This document shows, piece after piece, positions 31,994-39,888 of a stretch of 39,888 nucleotides of DNA. Made by a program: the position numbers and the translations under genes. The DNA is from Silvibacterium sp. (lineage in GTDB: Bacteria > Acidobacteriota > Terriglobia > Terriglobales > Acidobacteriaceae), in NCBI GenBank assembly GCA_019234945.1, contig JAFAKX010000254.1, positions 1 through 39,888 on the forward strand. The letters are read 5' to 3'. The notes below the pieces were generated by a model that saw only the letters and a program-made list of their open reading frames with translations, did not search any database and was not told the DNA's origin. How positions within the stretch are numbered: position 1 is the stretch's first letter; every line of letters begins with the position of its first letter.

Positions 31994-32869
31994 TTATTTC
32001 GAAGGCTTTCCTTCAGCGGCTGCGTTTCCGATCTCAAAGTCCTTGGGTCCAAGCTTTGCTTTTCCCGAGCCGCCTTCGATGATCATCCTCGAGGAGCCGG
32101 GTTTACCCTGCAGCTTTGCCTCCACCTGTGACGCGGACCAGGCGCCATCGACCTGCCGCAGGCTGTAGTACACGAACTCCTTCTGCTGTCCCGTCCCGTG
32201 AAGCGTCTTCACCACATGCACCGGAAACACGATGCTCCGGTCGATCCACGATTTCACCGAATCATAATGAGTCCGATCCTGAGGGCCGGGCGTGCTCTTC
32301 AGCACAAAGCAATCGCGCGCGCCGTATTTCTCCGGCGGCAGAAGATCCTGCCCCTTCCAGAAGAACTGGTTTTCCACCATGTCTTCATAGGAGAAGTCTG
32401 TTCCCAGCAGCGCGTCATTCCAGCGTTCGAACGGCAACGCGCTCGCGGTCTTCTGGCCCGGAAGTATCGCCTCGATGGTCAAGTGCCCGTTCACACTCAT
32501 ATGCAGCAGAATGCTTGTCTTCTCTGAGCCCGGACCCGAGAACACGGATAACAGGCGCAGACCATCGGGAAACCAGTGAGCCTTGCCAACAAACTTGTAG
32601 CTCGTTTGCTTGCCATCCGCTCCCACCTGCGTGATTCGCCCGGTGACGCGGTAATCCAATTGCTCGATGCGCTGGCGTGAGCCGTTCAGCACAGTCTGGA
32701 GGTCAGGACTCGCCGCGAAGGCTCGCGATGAATGCATCACCAACAACGCCACTACGAAAGCGATCGACGCTTGAGTCACTCCCAGGGCGCAATTCGCCCA
32801 TCCGGCCTTTGGATACCGGCCAAACTTGCGGCTGCGAGAGACCATCACGACGCGGCGCAGGAAGATCAT
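31994..32869 (-). CDS. Exported LolA-like (outer-membrane lipoprotein-sorting type) protein
   Basis: 291 residues; ATG at 32869, with a second ATG eight codons later and no clear ribosome site at either. A basic N terminus and hydrophobic core (SIAFVVALLVMHSSRAFAAS) form a signal peptide. The mature part has a LolA/LppX-like strand-rich pattern: LDYRVTGRITQVGADGKQTS, GLRLLSVFSGPGSEKTSIL, DFSYEDMVENQFFWKGQDL, DSVKSWIDRSIVFPVHVVKT and MIIEGGSGKAKLGPKDFEIG. Proteins of this type bind a lipid in the periplasm and often accompany MMPL/RND exporters. Confidence 0.87.
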   Translation of the reverse strand: MIFLRRVVMVSRSRKFGRYPKAGWANCALGVTQASIAFVVALLVMHSSRAFAASPDLQTVLNGSRQRIEQLDYRVTGRITQVGADGKQTSYKFVGKAHWFPDGLRLLSVFSGPGSEKTSILLHMSVNGHLTIEAILPGQKTASALPFERWNDALLGTDFSYEDMVENQFFWKGQDLLPPEKYGARDCFVLKSTPGPQDRTHYDSVKSWIDRSIVFPVHVVKTLHGTGQQKEFVYYSLRQVDGAWSASQVEAKLQGKPGSSRMIIEGGSGKAKLGPKDFEIGNAAAEGKPSK

Positions 32870-33039
32870 AGGCTATGTATACAGGCAAATTCCCCTCGAC
32901 GAGAAATCCTTCACCCCGAGATGGGTGATGCCTTGCCTCCGCTGGGTCTGGATGCTGGAATCAGCATACAACCTGAATAGATCCGTGCTGAACCGCCACC
33001 TGACGGCGTGCCGATCTGTGTTAACTTTGAGATTGGAGA

Positions 33040-33115
33040 GAGCTCGTAGCTCAGCTGGTAGAGCATCGCCCTTTTAAGGCGCTGGTCCTGGGTTCGAATC
33101 CCAGCGAGCTCACCA
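33040..33115 (+). tRNA. tRNA-Lys (anticodon TTT)
   Basis: 76 bases with encoded CCA. Acceptor strands GAGCTCG (33040-33046) and CGAGCTC (33105-33111) pair fully. The D arm is GCTCAGCTGGTAGAGC, the anticodon loop is CTTTTAA with TTT at positions 34-36, and the T arm is CTGGGTTCGAATCCCAG. The outermost pair of the anticodon stem appears mismatched (T opposite C), a small oddity. It stands alone between the LolA-like gene and asnB. Confidence 0.96.
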
Positions 33116-33180
33116 CACAAAACAACAAGTTTACAAGAACCAGCTCGGGGAAGCAGAGAAGAGCTGTGCCGGTGTCCTGG

Positions 33181-35037
33181 CTACGAAGCTGAACCAAGCA
33201 ATCGATGTGCGTGTGAAACGGTTGGTCTTGGAGCGGACAGCGTCTCATATACATACCGTGACCACATGCGCAGGCCGCGCTGCGGCGTTGCCTGCATCCA
33301 TTCGCGCACCGGGATGTTGAACCCGGTCTTCCGCCTCTGCAGCAACTCCGGCCGAAGCGGCTTGCGCAGCGTCTCCGCTATCTTCGGCTTCCGTGGAAAG
33401 TACGTACTCGCCCGCAAAGGCGCCATCTGCCGCACGAGCCCCATATCCACAAACGGCACGCGAATCTCCACCGAGTGCGCCATCCCTGCCCAGTCGGCAT
33501 CTCGCAGAAGCTGCGTCCGCATGTAATACGTCATCTCCAGCGCGGAGACCCGCAGAAAATCTCTCTGATCCTCGCCCGCGCCCGGTGGCCGCCGCAGAGG
33601 TTTTACCAGGGCGTTCATCTGCTCGATCGATCCCAGATCGCGCCATCCTTGCCGCACCAGATCGGTGTCCAGAAACTCCGGCAGTTCCCATGGCATGAAC
33701 AGGCCACGACGCAGCAGGTACGCGCCCCCCCACGTCCCGCCGTATTCGAGCAGGCTCGCGTACTTCGGAGACGTGAACCGTGACATCAACGGCGCAGTCA
33801 GCACGCGCCACTCGCGCCCCACTCCGGGGATCCCGCCCATAATTCCTAGTGTGCGAACGATCGGCGGAACCTGCCGGAAGCTGGGATACCCTCCGAACAG
33901 CTCGTCTCCTCCCAGCCCGCTCAGCGCCACCTTCAGCCCGCGCTGCCGCGCCAGCCAGCTCACGAAATAAACGTTCACTCCGTCAATCGTGGGCTGGTCC
34001 ATCTGCTCCCGCACTCGCTCGCGATGCTCTGCAAACATTGCCTGATCGATGTACTCCGAGAAGTGCGGCAGTCCCAGATCCTCGGCCGTGCGCGCCGCCA
34101 GCCCCGTCTCGTCGTTCTCCGTGCCGCGCTGCAGGTCAAATCCGAGCGTCAGCGTCTCAATGTCGTGTGTGCGCTCGGCCGCCAGCGACGTGATCATCGC
34201 CGAATCGATCCCCGCCGAAAGAAAGATCGCCACCGGCACGTCTGCGATCTCGTGCATTCGCACGCTCTCTTCCAGCGCCGCATGCACCCGCTCGTAGCAC
34301 TCCTCCTGCGAACGGGGCAGGTCCCCTGGTTCGTAGCGCGAAAACTCCTCCACGGGAGACGCGAAGCGTCGCGGCGTCGTGCAGCCATCGCGACTGACCT
34401 GCATCGAGCTTCCGCTCGGCAGGCAATGGATCCCCCGGTACAGCGTGTACGGCTCCGGCACGGATCCCCAAACAAAGAAACCGACATGGCCGGCCGGCTC
34501 TTCCCGCATATCCACTCCCGGGACCGCAAGCAGCGCCTTCACCTGGGAGGCAAAATAGAAATGCCCGTTAGTCAGCGTGTAGTACAGCGGCTTAATGCCG
34601 AACGGATCGCGCGCGAGGAACAGCTTCTGCTGCTCCGCGTCCCAGATCCCGAAGGCGTACATGCCACGGAGCCGCAACGGCATCTCCTCGCCGTACTCCG
34701 CGAACATCGCGAGAATCACTTCCGTGTCGCCCGTGGTCCGGAACTTCCTGCCCTTCTGCGCCAGTTCGGCCTTCAGCTCGCGATAGTTGTAGATCTCGCC
34801 GTTGAAGACAATCGTGTATCGCCCTTCGGCCGAGTGCATCGGCTGGTCCGATCGCGCCAGCGGATCGATGATCGACAGCCGCCGGTGACCGAGCGCAACA
34901 GTCCTCCCCGGCGCAATCCACATCCCGCCGGCATCCGGCCCCCGCGTCTCCATGCGTTGGGTGATCGCTACCAGCGTGCTCTCAACGTCGCGGGGCCTAG
35001 CCTCGCGGGTGGAGAGCGAGCCCGCTATTCCGCACAT
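33181..35037 (-). CDS. asnB: Glutamine-hydrolysing asparagine synthetase
   Basis: 618 residues from ATG at 35035-35037, five bases after AAGGAGGT. The frame is open further upstream, but this start puts the catalytic cysteine at position 2 (MCGIAG), as the class II amidotransferase needs. The glutaminase domain (1 to about 200) includes LGHRRLSIID, VFNGEIYNYRELK and GDTEVILAMFAEYG. The synthetase domain has PP-loop VPVAIFLSAGIDSAMITSLA and GLGGDELFGGYPSFR. It makes asparagine from aspartate, glutamine and ATP. Homologues in polysaccharide clusters amidate sugars, but nothing here suggests that. Confidence 0.95.
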   Translation of the reverse strand: MCGIAGSLSTREARPRDVESTLVAITQRMETRGPDAGGMWIAPGRTVALGHRRLSIIDPLARSDQPMHSAEGRYTIVFNGEIYNYRELKAELAQKGRKFRTTGDTEVILAMFAEYGEEMPLRLRGMYAFGIWDAEQQKLFLARDPFGIKPLYYTLTNGHFYFASQVKALLAVPGVDMREEPAGHVGFFVWGSVPEPYTLYRGIHCLPSGSSMQVSRDGCTTPRRFASPVEEFSRYEPGDLPRSQEECYERVHAALEESVRMHEIADVPVAIFLSAGIDSAMITSLAAERTHDIETLTLGFDLQRGTENDETGLAARTAEDLGLPHFSEYIDQAMFAEHRERVREQMDQPTIDGVNVYFVSWLARQRGLKVALSGLGGDELFGGYPSFRQVPPIVRTLGIMGGIPGVGREWRVLTAPLMSRFTSPKYASLLEYGGTWGGAYLLRRGLFMPWELPEFLDTDLVRQGWRDLGSIEQMNALVKPLRRPPGAGEDQRDFLRVSALEMTYYMRTQLLRDADWAGMAHSVEIRVPFVDMGLVRQMAPLRASTYFPRKPKIAETLRKPLRPELLQRRKTGFNIPVREWMQATPQRGLRMWSRYVYETLSAPRPTVSHAHRLLGSAS

Positions 35038-35372
35038 GCCAACCTCCTTTTCAGTAAAAGCAGGCACTATATGACAATGGTTACGGGAGCAAGCGGCGTT
35101 AGCAGCCCGAACGGATGCGCCGATGCAATTGAATAAGTCAATTATATGCGACGGAGCAGCCGAAGGTTTTCCACGAGAGGACCACAATAACGCTTACGGT
35201 CAGGCAGAACACCAGGATCTCCATGGGATTGACGTCGATACAGCGAGATCACCATTCCCCTCAAGATCTGAAACGACGAGCGCGCGCACTTCCCTGCTAC
35301 TTTACGGTCCAGCATGCGTCTTTAACACTGGAAAGCCCCTCCGAGGAGCATCCTAGAAGTCTGGAGCGTGTT
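35038..35372. other. Divergent intergenic region between asnB and the DUF2076-like gene
   Basis: No gene is supportable. A TATAAT on the minus strand (complement of 35141-35146) could be the asnB -10 box, about 100 bases upstream of its start, but no good -35 box is seen. GGAG at about 35362 serves the rightward gene. Confidence 0.4.
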
Positions 35373-36149
35373 ATGACGCCACAAGAGCAATCGATGTTGG
35401 AAGACCTGATCCGCAAGGTCAGGGAAACACAACTCACCGAGAAGGATCCCGAGGCGGAACAGTTACTGAAGCAAGGTGTCGCTGGCGATCCTGACGCTGT
35501 CTACAAATTGTCCCAGACAGTCCTCATCCAGAACCTCGCGCTGGATCAAGCCCGGGCGCAAATCCAGCAGCTACAGCAAGCACAACAGCAGTCTCAGCCT
35601 GCCCGTGCGACCAGCTTCCTCGGCGGCCTGCTCGGACATCGCGATCCAGCCCCTCCACCACCCTCGCAGCCGCAGTACCAGCCCCAATACCAACAGGTCC
35701 CCTACCAGCCTGTGCCTCCGCAATATGCTCCGCCGCCTCCGCCCTATGCCCAACCTCCCAGCGCCGCCGGAAGCTTCCTCCGCAGCGCGGCAACCACGGC
35801 AGCGGGCGTAGCCGCAGGCGCGCTCGCATTCGAAGGCATTGAGTCTCTGATGCACGGTGGCGGCATGTGGGGCGGCGGAGGCTGGGGCGGAGGCGGCTTC
35901 GGTACTCCCACGCCCGCTGTCGAAGAGACCGTGATCAACAACTACTACGACGATCCGCAGCGGAGCAGCGATTTCACTGAACACCACGAGCACGAGGCTT
36001 CGTTCGATGATCGGCCCGAGGGCCACTCCGATCTCAAAGAAGCCAGCTACCACCCCGACGACGACGATGATTCGAGGTCGTTCGATGACTCGCAGGACGA
36101 CTCCGACAGTTCCGACAGCGACTTCAGCGGCGGCGACGACTTCGTCTGA
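35373..36149 (+). CDS. DUF2076-like protein
   Basis: 258 residues from ATG at 35373 (GGAG eight bases upstream); the longer frame to 35223 has no ribosome site. The N terminus, MTPQEQSMLEDLIRKVRET, and the coiled LDQARAQIQQLQQAQQQSQ match DUF2076 proteins. A Pro/Gln/Tyr-rich linker, a hydrophobic helix (RSAATTAAGVAAGALAFEGI), a Gly-rich stretch and a very acidic Asp/Ser tail follow. The function of the family is poorly defined; it is regarded as a membrane- or periplasm-associated protein. The tail is unusually acidic (five Asp in a row, then D/S repeats). Confidence 0.85.
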   Translation: MTPQEQSMLEDLIRKVRETQLTEKDPEAEQLLKQGVAGDPDAVYKLSQTVLIQNLALDQARAQIQQLQQAQQQSQPARATSFLGGLLGHRDPAPPPPSQPQYQPQYQQVPYQPVPPQYAPPPPPYAQPPSAAGSFLRSAATTAAGVAAGALAFEGIESLMHGGGMWGGGGWGGGGFGTPTPAVEETVINNYYDDPQRSSDFTEHHEHEASFDDRPEGHSDLKEASYHPDDDDDSRSFDDSQDDSDSSDSDFSGGDDFV

Positions 36150-36243
36150 GCCGCTGGACTCAGCAGGTCTGCTGGCGGCCTAGCCGGGCAGCCGGCTCAT
36201 GGGACTTTGGGTCCATATTGCCTGATCCTTATTTTTCCTTGGG
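36150..36243. other. Spacer after the DUF2076-like gene
   Basis: No gene is seen. It contains the 5' flank of the promoter-like core (CCTTATTTTTCCTTGGG), which resembles the inverted flank of the 122-bp repeats. Confidence 0.4.
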
Positions 36244-36271
36244 CCGACAATTTCTCCGGAACAGCTACAAT
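36244..36271 (+). promoter_or_regulatory. Promoter-like core (copy D) running straight into a terminator
   Basis: CCGACA (36244-36249), 16-bp spacer, TACAAT (36266-36271), then AGAACTAGAGAGTAAA and a terminator 25 bases later. The CCGACAATTT...GCTAC context matches copy A of the 122-bp repeat on its minus strand. Confidence 0.5.
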
Positions 36272-36295
36272 AGAACTAGAGAGTAAAAAAATAAG

Positions 36296-36324
36296 AGCCC
36301 GGCTGGGAATCCGCCGGGCTTTTT
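36296..36324 (+). terminator. Intrinsic terminator
   Basis: Stem AGCCCGGC/GCCGGGCT (36296-36303 and 36313-36320), nine-base loop, T-run TTTTT at 36320-36324. It may terminate the DUF2076-like gene as well as the predicted 48-nt RNA. Confidence 0.85.
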
Positions 36325-36423
36325 CCTTGGAGGCTGCAAATCTCACCAGGAAAAGCACTTTTCCCATGTCATTGATTTTCAAGGTAGGAGCCTGTAAGCC
36401 ATTCAAAACAAAGGTGCAGGAGC

Positions 36424-36536
36424 CAACGTATAGCCTAACTCCTTTGAGGTGAATGAGTAACAAGATGGCCAAACCCGACGTATGGCTTAACTCCTTTGCC
36501 ATGAATGGGTAACAGAATCAATAGGGGAGGGGTACC
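36424..36536 (-). repeat. C-rich 3' element downstream of tsaE with a 52-bp tandem duplication
   Basis: Two copies of an ACGTATRGCYTAACTCCTTTG...TGAATG-GTAACA block lie 52 bp apart (first copy from 36424, second from 36476). They are followed by GGGGAGGGGTACC (36524-36536). On the tsaE sense strand this reads C-rich block, TCTGTTAC, CATTCA, AAAGGAGTTA, ACGT, the same order as beyond the KdpD-like gene. Confidence 0.6.
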
Positions 36537-36604
36537 ACCTGTCGACCCGATAGCCCGCTTCGGCTCCTGCAATCTGGCAATAAAATTCGGGTTTTGCATG
36601 ACGC

Positions 36605-37072
36605 TCAATCCTTCAGCGTAACGGTGATCTTGCGCTTATCTCCACCGGCGGTGCACATCATGATTTCGCCTTGGCTGCGCTTGTTGACCCAGGGAAATTT
36701 GTCTCCCCACTCGATCAGGATAATGCTGTCTGGCCCGATCAGTTCGTCGAGACCTAGCGTATCAAGCTGGCGCTCCGTGTCGACGCGGTACAGATCGAGG
36801 TGGTAGAGCTTGACCGGCCTACCGGCGGATTTTCCTTCATATTCGTGAATGAGCGTAAAGGTGGGACTGGTGACCTCGTCGGGATTAGCGGCGTTAAGCG
36901 CCTCGGCGATGCCCTTGACCAGGGTGGTCTTACCGGCTCCAAGATCGCCATGCATGATCATCAGCTTGGGGGGCTTTAGGAGACGCGCGATCTCATGGCC
37001 ACAGCGGATGGTGTCGGCGGCGCTGCTGCTCTCAAATTGATAAACCTTGCCTTTGGCGGTCTCCGTTGTCAT
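36605..37072 (-). CDS. tsaE: TsaE, ATPase of tRNA t6A synthesis
   Basis: 155 residues, ATG behind GGAGG. The Walker A is MHGDLGAGKTTLVKGIAEAL, followed by VTSPTFTLIHEY (family signature T-S-P-T-F) and YHLDLYRV, then IILIEWGDKFP. TsaE binds TsaB-TsaD and drives turnover of threonylcarbamoyl transfer to A37 of ANN-decoding tRNAs. The ATG overlaps the stop of the nnr gene by four bases, so the two are translationally coupled; the same neighbour pair is common in bacteria. Confidence 0.97.
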   Translation of the reverse strand: MTTETAKGKVYQFESSSAADTIRCGHEIARLLKPPKLMIMHGDLGAGKTTLVKGIAEALNAANPDEVTSPTFTLIHEYEGKSAGRPVKLYHLDLYRVDTERQLDTLGLDELIGPDSIILIEWGDKFPWVNKRSQGEIMMCTAGGDKRKITVTLKD

Positions 37073-38697
37073 CTTGCCTCCATGGGCTTCTCTAAAATGC
37101 GTCTCGGCAGCCCCTGCAACCAAACATAACCCGCTGGATCCGCCGGGCGGAATTGAAATGCGCGCCACAGATGAGAGACTGTGTCCGTGGCAAGCAACGT
37201 GTGCTCGTCCTGCCCGGCGACGGCGATGTCGGCGGCGAGACCGTGGATATAGGCGGCTGCATTGACCGCGTCAGCGACCTGGTCCGGATATTGCGCGATC
37301 ATCGCGGCCACGATACCGGTGAGGATATCTCCGCTGCCGCCCTTCGCCATTCCCGGATTTCCTGTTGTATTGATTGCCATTGCCCCGGTTGGATGCGCAA
37401 CTAGGGTACGCCATCCTTTTAAAAGGAGCGTTACTTGATGCCGCTGGGCAAACTCCCGGGCTAGAGATTCCCGGTTCGCCTGCACCTCTTTCGTTGATAT
37501 ACCAGCCAGGCGCGCCATCTCGCCGGGATGCGGGGTGAGAACCATGGTCCGGCCCCTGCCGTCGAGTTTCTCAGGATGGTTCGCCAGTATATTAAGCGCG
37601 TCGGCATCGAGAACGACGGGGATTTGGGATTTCTCAAGGAATTCGAGCAGAAACCGTTCTGTTGCAGGGTGCTGACCGAGGCCAGGTCCGAGCGCAACAA
37701 CGGTCTTCTTGTCGAGCAGCTCGTCATAGTCGAGGTTTTCGCCCGTGACCTCGCCAGCAGGCCCTTCCGGAAGCAGACTGGTCATCAACTCGGGTGTTAT
37801 AGCGGCAACCTGAGGCAGTACCGACGGAACCACGGCCGCCGTGACCAGTCCGGCACCGGTGCGGAGGGCCGCTAGCGATGCCATGGCCGGGGCTCCGGAC
37901 TTGCCGCGCCCGCCCCCAATGACAAGGACATGACCGAACATGCCCTTATTGCTGTCGGCAGCTCGGCCGGACTCTACTATCGCGTGGGACGACCCGGCCC
38001 AGGTCAGGTTCAGGCCGGACTGAACGGCCTCCGGGGGAGAGCCGATCGAGGAGACAACAATAGGGCCGTTCACTGCGCTAGTGAGATTGCCCAAGACATG
38101 GGCAAGCTTCGGCGCTGTGAAGGTGGCAACGGCGTCAGCACGGAAAGCGCCATTGCAACTGAAGCTGCGTGAGTCGGCGTCCCAGCCGGAGGGCAGGTCT
38201 ACGGCGACGATCGGAGTGGCAAGCTGCTTGACGCAGTCGCGGAGGGCGGCGGCAAGTCCCCTGAGGGGTGGCTGAAAGCCTGTGCCCACGACAGCGTCGA
38301 TAAGGAGATCAGAGCTGGTAAGAATCGAGCGGACTTGGGGTGAGTCGAGGGCGGGTTCGTCGGGAACGAGGACTGGCTGAAGTTGCATGTCGGCAAAGGC
38401 AGTCTTTGCATCACCTTTGAGATCTTCGGGATTGCCGAGGAGCAGAACGATGACGTCCCGTCCGGCAGCGGCGAGGGCAGTGGCCGCGACGAAGCCGTCT
38501 CCGCCATTGTTGCCCCTGCCGCAAAGCACGGTGACGCGGCTGTATTGCGGATATTCGCACTCGACGAAGCGCGCGACGGCCTGACCAGCATGGCGCATAA
38601 GAGCGATGGAAGCGATGCCAAATGTTTCGCTCGTAGCACGATCGGCGGTGCGCATTTCATCAGCCGTGAGGATTGGCAGAGCAGGAATCGGGCTCAC
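37069..38697 (-). CDS. nnr: Bifunctional NAD(P)H-hydrate epimerase / ADP-dependent dehydratase
   Basis: 542 residues, full-length two-domain enzyme. The N-terminal YjeF_N epimerase (about 1-215) has LTADEMRTADRAT, VTVLCGRGNNGGDGFVAA and LLIDAVVGTGFQPPLRG. The C-terminal ribokinase-like dehydratase (about 245-510) has VLVIGGGRGKSGAPAMASLA, MVLTPHPGEMARLAGIS and NTTGNPGMAKGGSGDILTG. It repairs hydrated NADH and NADPH in the cytoplasm. The last 20 residues run on past the usual end. Confidence 0.97.
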   Translation of the reverse strand: MSPIPALPILTADEMRTADRATSETFGIASIALMRHAGQAVARFVECEYPQYSRVTVLCGRGNNGGDGFVAATALAAAGRDVIVLLLGNPEDLKGDAKTAFADMQLQPVLVPDEPALDSPQVRSILTSSDLLIDAVVGTGFQPPLRGLAAALRDCVKQLATPIVAVDLPSGWDADSRSFSCNGAFRADAVATFTAPKLAHVLGNLTSAVNGPIVVSSIGSPPEAVQSGLNLTWAGSSHAIVESGRAADSNKGMFGHVLVIGGGRGKSGAPAMASLAALRTGAGLVTAAVVPSVLPQVAAITPELMTSLLPEGPAGEVTGENLDYDELLDKKTVVALGPGLGQHPATERFLLEFLEKSQIPVVLDADALNILANHPEKLDGRGRTMVLTPHPGEMARLAGISTKEVQANRESLAREFAQRHQVTLLLKGWRTLVAHPTGAMAINTTGNPGMAKGGSGDILTGIVAAMIAQYPDQVADAVNAAAYIHGLAADIAVAGQDEHTLLATDTVSHLWRAFQFRPADPAGYVWLQGLPRRILEKPMEAR

Positions 38698-38789
38698 GCA
38701 GTCATCGTAATTGATTCTTTGAAGGCCGACGGGACGTAGAAAAACGGCCTCCGCGCACGGAAGCCATTTTTATTGCGAACCATAGATTC

Positions 38790-39888
38790 TTACTGGTTGA
38801 CGCCAGTCGCGATAGCGGGAGCAGTATCGCCAGCCTGAACTGCCGCAGGATCTGCTGGCTGCTTCTGGGCGAAATAGCTGTGGTCCCACAGATTCTTGTA
38901 GAAGAAGCCGGTGAGTTCGGCAGCCTTTGGTCCGAAGGTAGGTCGTCCACCTTCGAGAAAGATCACGGTGACGATGCGGCCGTATTGTGTGTCGGCGTAG
39001 GAAGCGAACCATCCGAACCGGGTGCCGTTGTTTGAGCAGGTTCCGGTCTTGCCCATAACCGGGAACTGATTGAAGTTGGCCTTGAGTGACCGGGCGGTGC
39101 CATATTCGACGGCAGCCTGCATACCGTCCTGGATTTCGGGGATGAGATTGCGGATATCGAGAGTGCGCTTGACTCGCGGCTGGAAATTCACAGCCTGGTC
39201 TAGGGTGGTCGGATGCTGTAAGTAGTAAAGCGTGCCGCCGTTCGCGATGGCAGAAACAAGAGCCCCAAGCTGGAGCGGCGTCATCGAGACACTTTCTCCG
39301 AAGGAGCACATGCGGCCTACGCCTCCGCGGTCAGCAGGAAGGGGTTGGTCAGGGTAAACACCAAGCTGTTCGCCGGGGATGTTGTAGCCGGCAAGTTCGC
39401 CCAGTCCGAACTGGTTAGCGTAATGGCGCACGCGCTCGAAACCGAGGCTGCGACCGAGAGTTTCGAAGTAGAGATTATTCGAGTGGGCCAGTGCTTCAGT
39501 CAGATTCAGGTGATAGGAGCCGCCGAGGTTGACCGGGGTGTCCTTGGTGATAATCCCCTCTGAAAGAGCGGCCAATGCGACGGAAACCTTGATGGTCGAG
39601 CATGGCTCGGCGCCGCTCGAAAGCGCGAGCTTCTGGTTAACCATGGCGAGGATGCGGCCGTTGCTGGGGTCGATAGCCACTACCGTCCCGTACATGTTGC
39701 CGAGAGCAGAGATGGCAGCCTGGCGAACAACGGGATCTTCGCCGGCAGTGATGTCGCCCTGGGTCAAATCGTCACTGGTGAAGGAACTCGCGTAAAACCT
39801 CTCGTAGCTGCGGCGATGCACCGTGAGTGACGCGCGGCGCAGATGGGCGGAACCACTATAATGCCGGGCCGTGGACGCAGTTACGCTG
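38790..39888 (-). CDS. Penicillin-binding protein transpeptidase, N terminus beyond the window
   Basis: At least 365 residues: the frame stays open to the window edge (a GTG at 39821 is not needed as a start). The three active-site motifs are present: S-x-x-K in PCSTIKVSVALAAL, S-x-N in ALAHSNNLYFETLG, and K-T-G in FPVMGKTGTCSNN. DPSNGRILAMVNQKLALSSG and GESVSMTPLQLGALVSAIAN are typical of high-molecular-weight PBPs of the PBP2/FtsI type. It cross-links peptidoglycan in the periplasm. The Pro/Ala-rich C-terminal tail is short. Whether a dimerisation domain and membrane anchor precede it cannot be seen. Confidence 0.93.
   Translation of the reverse strand, partial: SVTASTARHYSGSAHLRRASLTVHRRSYERFYASSFTSDDLTQGDITAGEDPVVRQAAISALGNMYGTVVAIDPSNGRILAMVNQKLALSSGAEPCSTIKVSVALAALSEGIITKDTPVNLGGSYHLNLTEALAHSNNLYFETLGRSLGFERVRHYANQFGLGELAGYNIPGEQLGVYPDQPLPADRGGVGRMCSFGESVSMTPLQLGALVSAIANGGTLYYLQHPTTLDQAVNFQPRVKRTLDIRNLIPEIQDGMQAAVEYGTARSLKANFNQFPVMGKTGTCSNNGTRFGWFASYADTQYGRIVTVIFLEGGRPTFGPKAAELTGFFYKNLWDHSYFAQKQPADPAAVQAGDTAPAIATGVNQ

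Noticed and set aside
34024-35136. Rightward 370-codon frame opposite asnB
   Set aside because: Antisense of a secure asnB frame; Arg/His-rich with no domain features.
35038-35187. N-terminal extension of asnB
   Set aside because: It would move the catalytic cysteine away from position 2; AAGGAGGT precedes the MCGIAG start.

Overview
The window is about 39.9 kb of GC-rich, densely packed chromosomal DNA. Gene content, exported Acidobacteria-style proteins (SRPBCC, LolA-like, metallophosphatase, MMPL) and several kinds of small dispersed non-coding repeats suggest a soil-type Acidobacteriota (Terriglobia-like) bacterium. That assignment rests on family resemblance recalled from memory, not on a search. 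No prophage, transposase, CRISPR array or rRNA was seen. The only RNA gene of a known class is a tRNA-Lys(TTT).

Layout. 1-5.5 kb: start of a zinc alcohol dehydrogenase, an esterase plus P-loop kinase pair, a frameshifted SRPBCC gene, a polytopic membrane protein and a MocR-type regulator with a candidate operator. 5.6-9.8 kb: exported proteins, namely a His/Met-rich unknown, a frameshifted SnoaL-like protein, a lysozyme-fold lipoprotein and an endonuclease/exonuclease/phosphatase protein. 9.8-16 kb: a CPA2 antiporter, a PAS histidine kinase, a coupled methyltransferase and helical exported protein, a metallophosphatase, a candidate structured RNA and a small conserved protein. 16.2-18.4 kb: a leftward operon of ribbon-helix-helix regulator, SRPBCC protein, membrane protein and cytochrome c, with a palindromic operator at its head. 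18.9-21.8 kb: larE-larC-larB for the nickel-pincer nucleotide (NPN) cofactor, without a larA in view. 21.9-27.9 kb: a rightward cluster of TPR protein, ClC chloride channel/antiporter, histidine kinase without its phospho-acceptor histidine, and a stand-alone KdpD sensor domain. 27.9-29.6 kb: a non-coding-rich segment with an RHS-repeat remnant between two copies of a 122-bp repeat. 29.6-33.2 kb: an MMPL exporter, a convergent LolA-like protein and tRNA-Lys. 33.2-39.9 kb: asnB, a DUF2076-like protein, tsaE-nnr (coupled) and the C-terminal part of a penicillin-binding protein.

The most interesting signals are: (a) the ClC / pseudo-kinase / split-KdpD cluster, which looks like a rewired KdpD sensor tied to anion rather than potassium transport; (b) a family of short intergenic elements built around a conserved promoter-like core, two of which run straight into an intrinsic terminator and would make RNAs of about 50 nt; (c) a C-rich element found just beyond the stop codons of three unrelated genes; and (d) a rod-shaped candidate RNA ahead of an unknown gene. 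Two genes each carry what looks like a single-base loss in a homopolymer, so sequencing or assembly error must be kept in mind.
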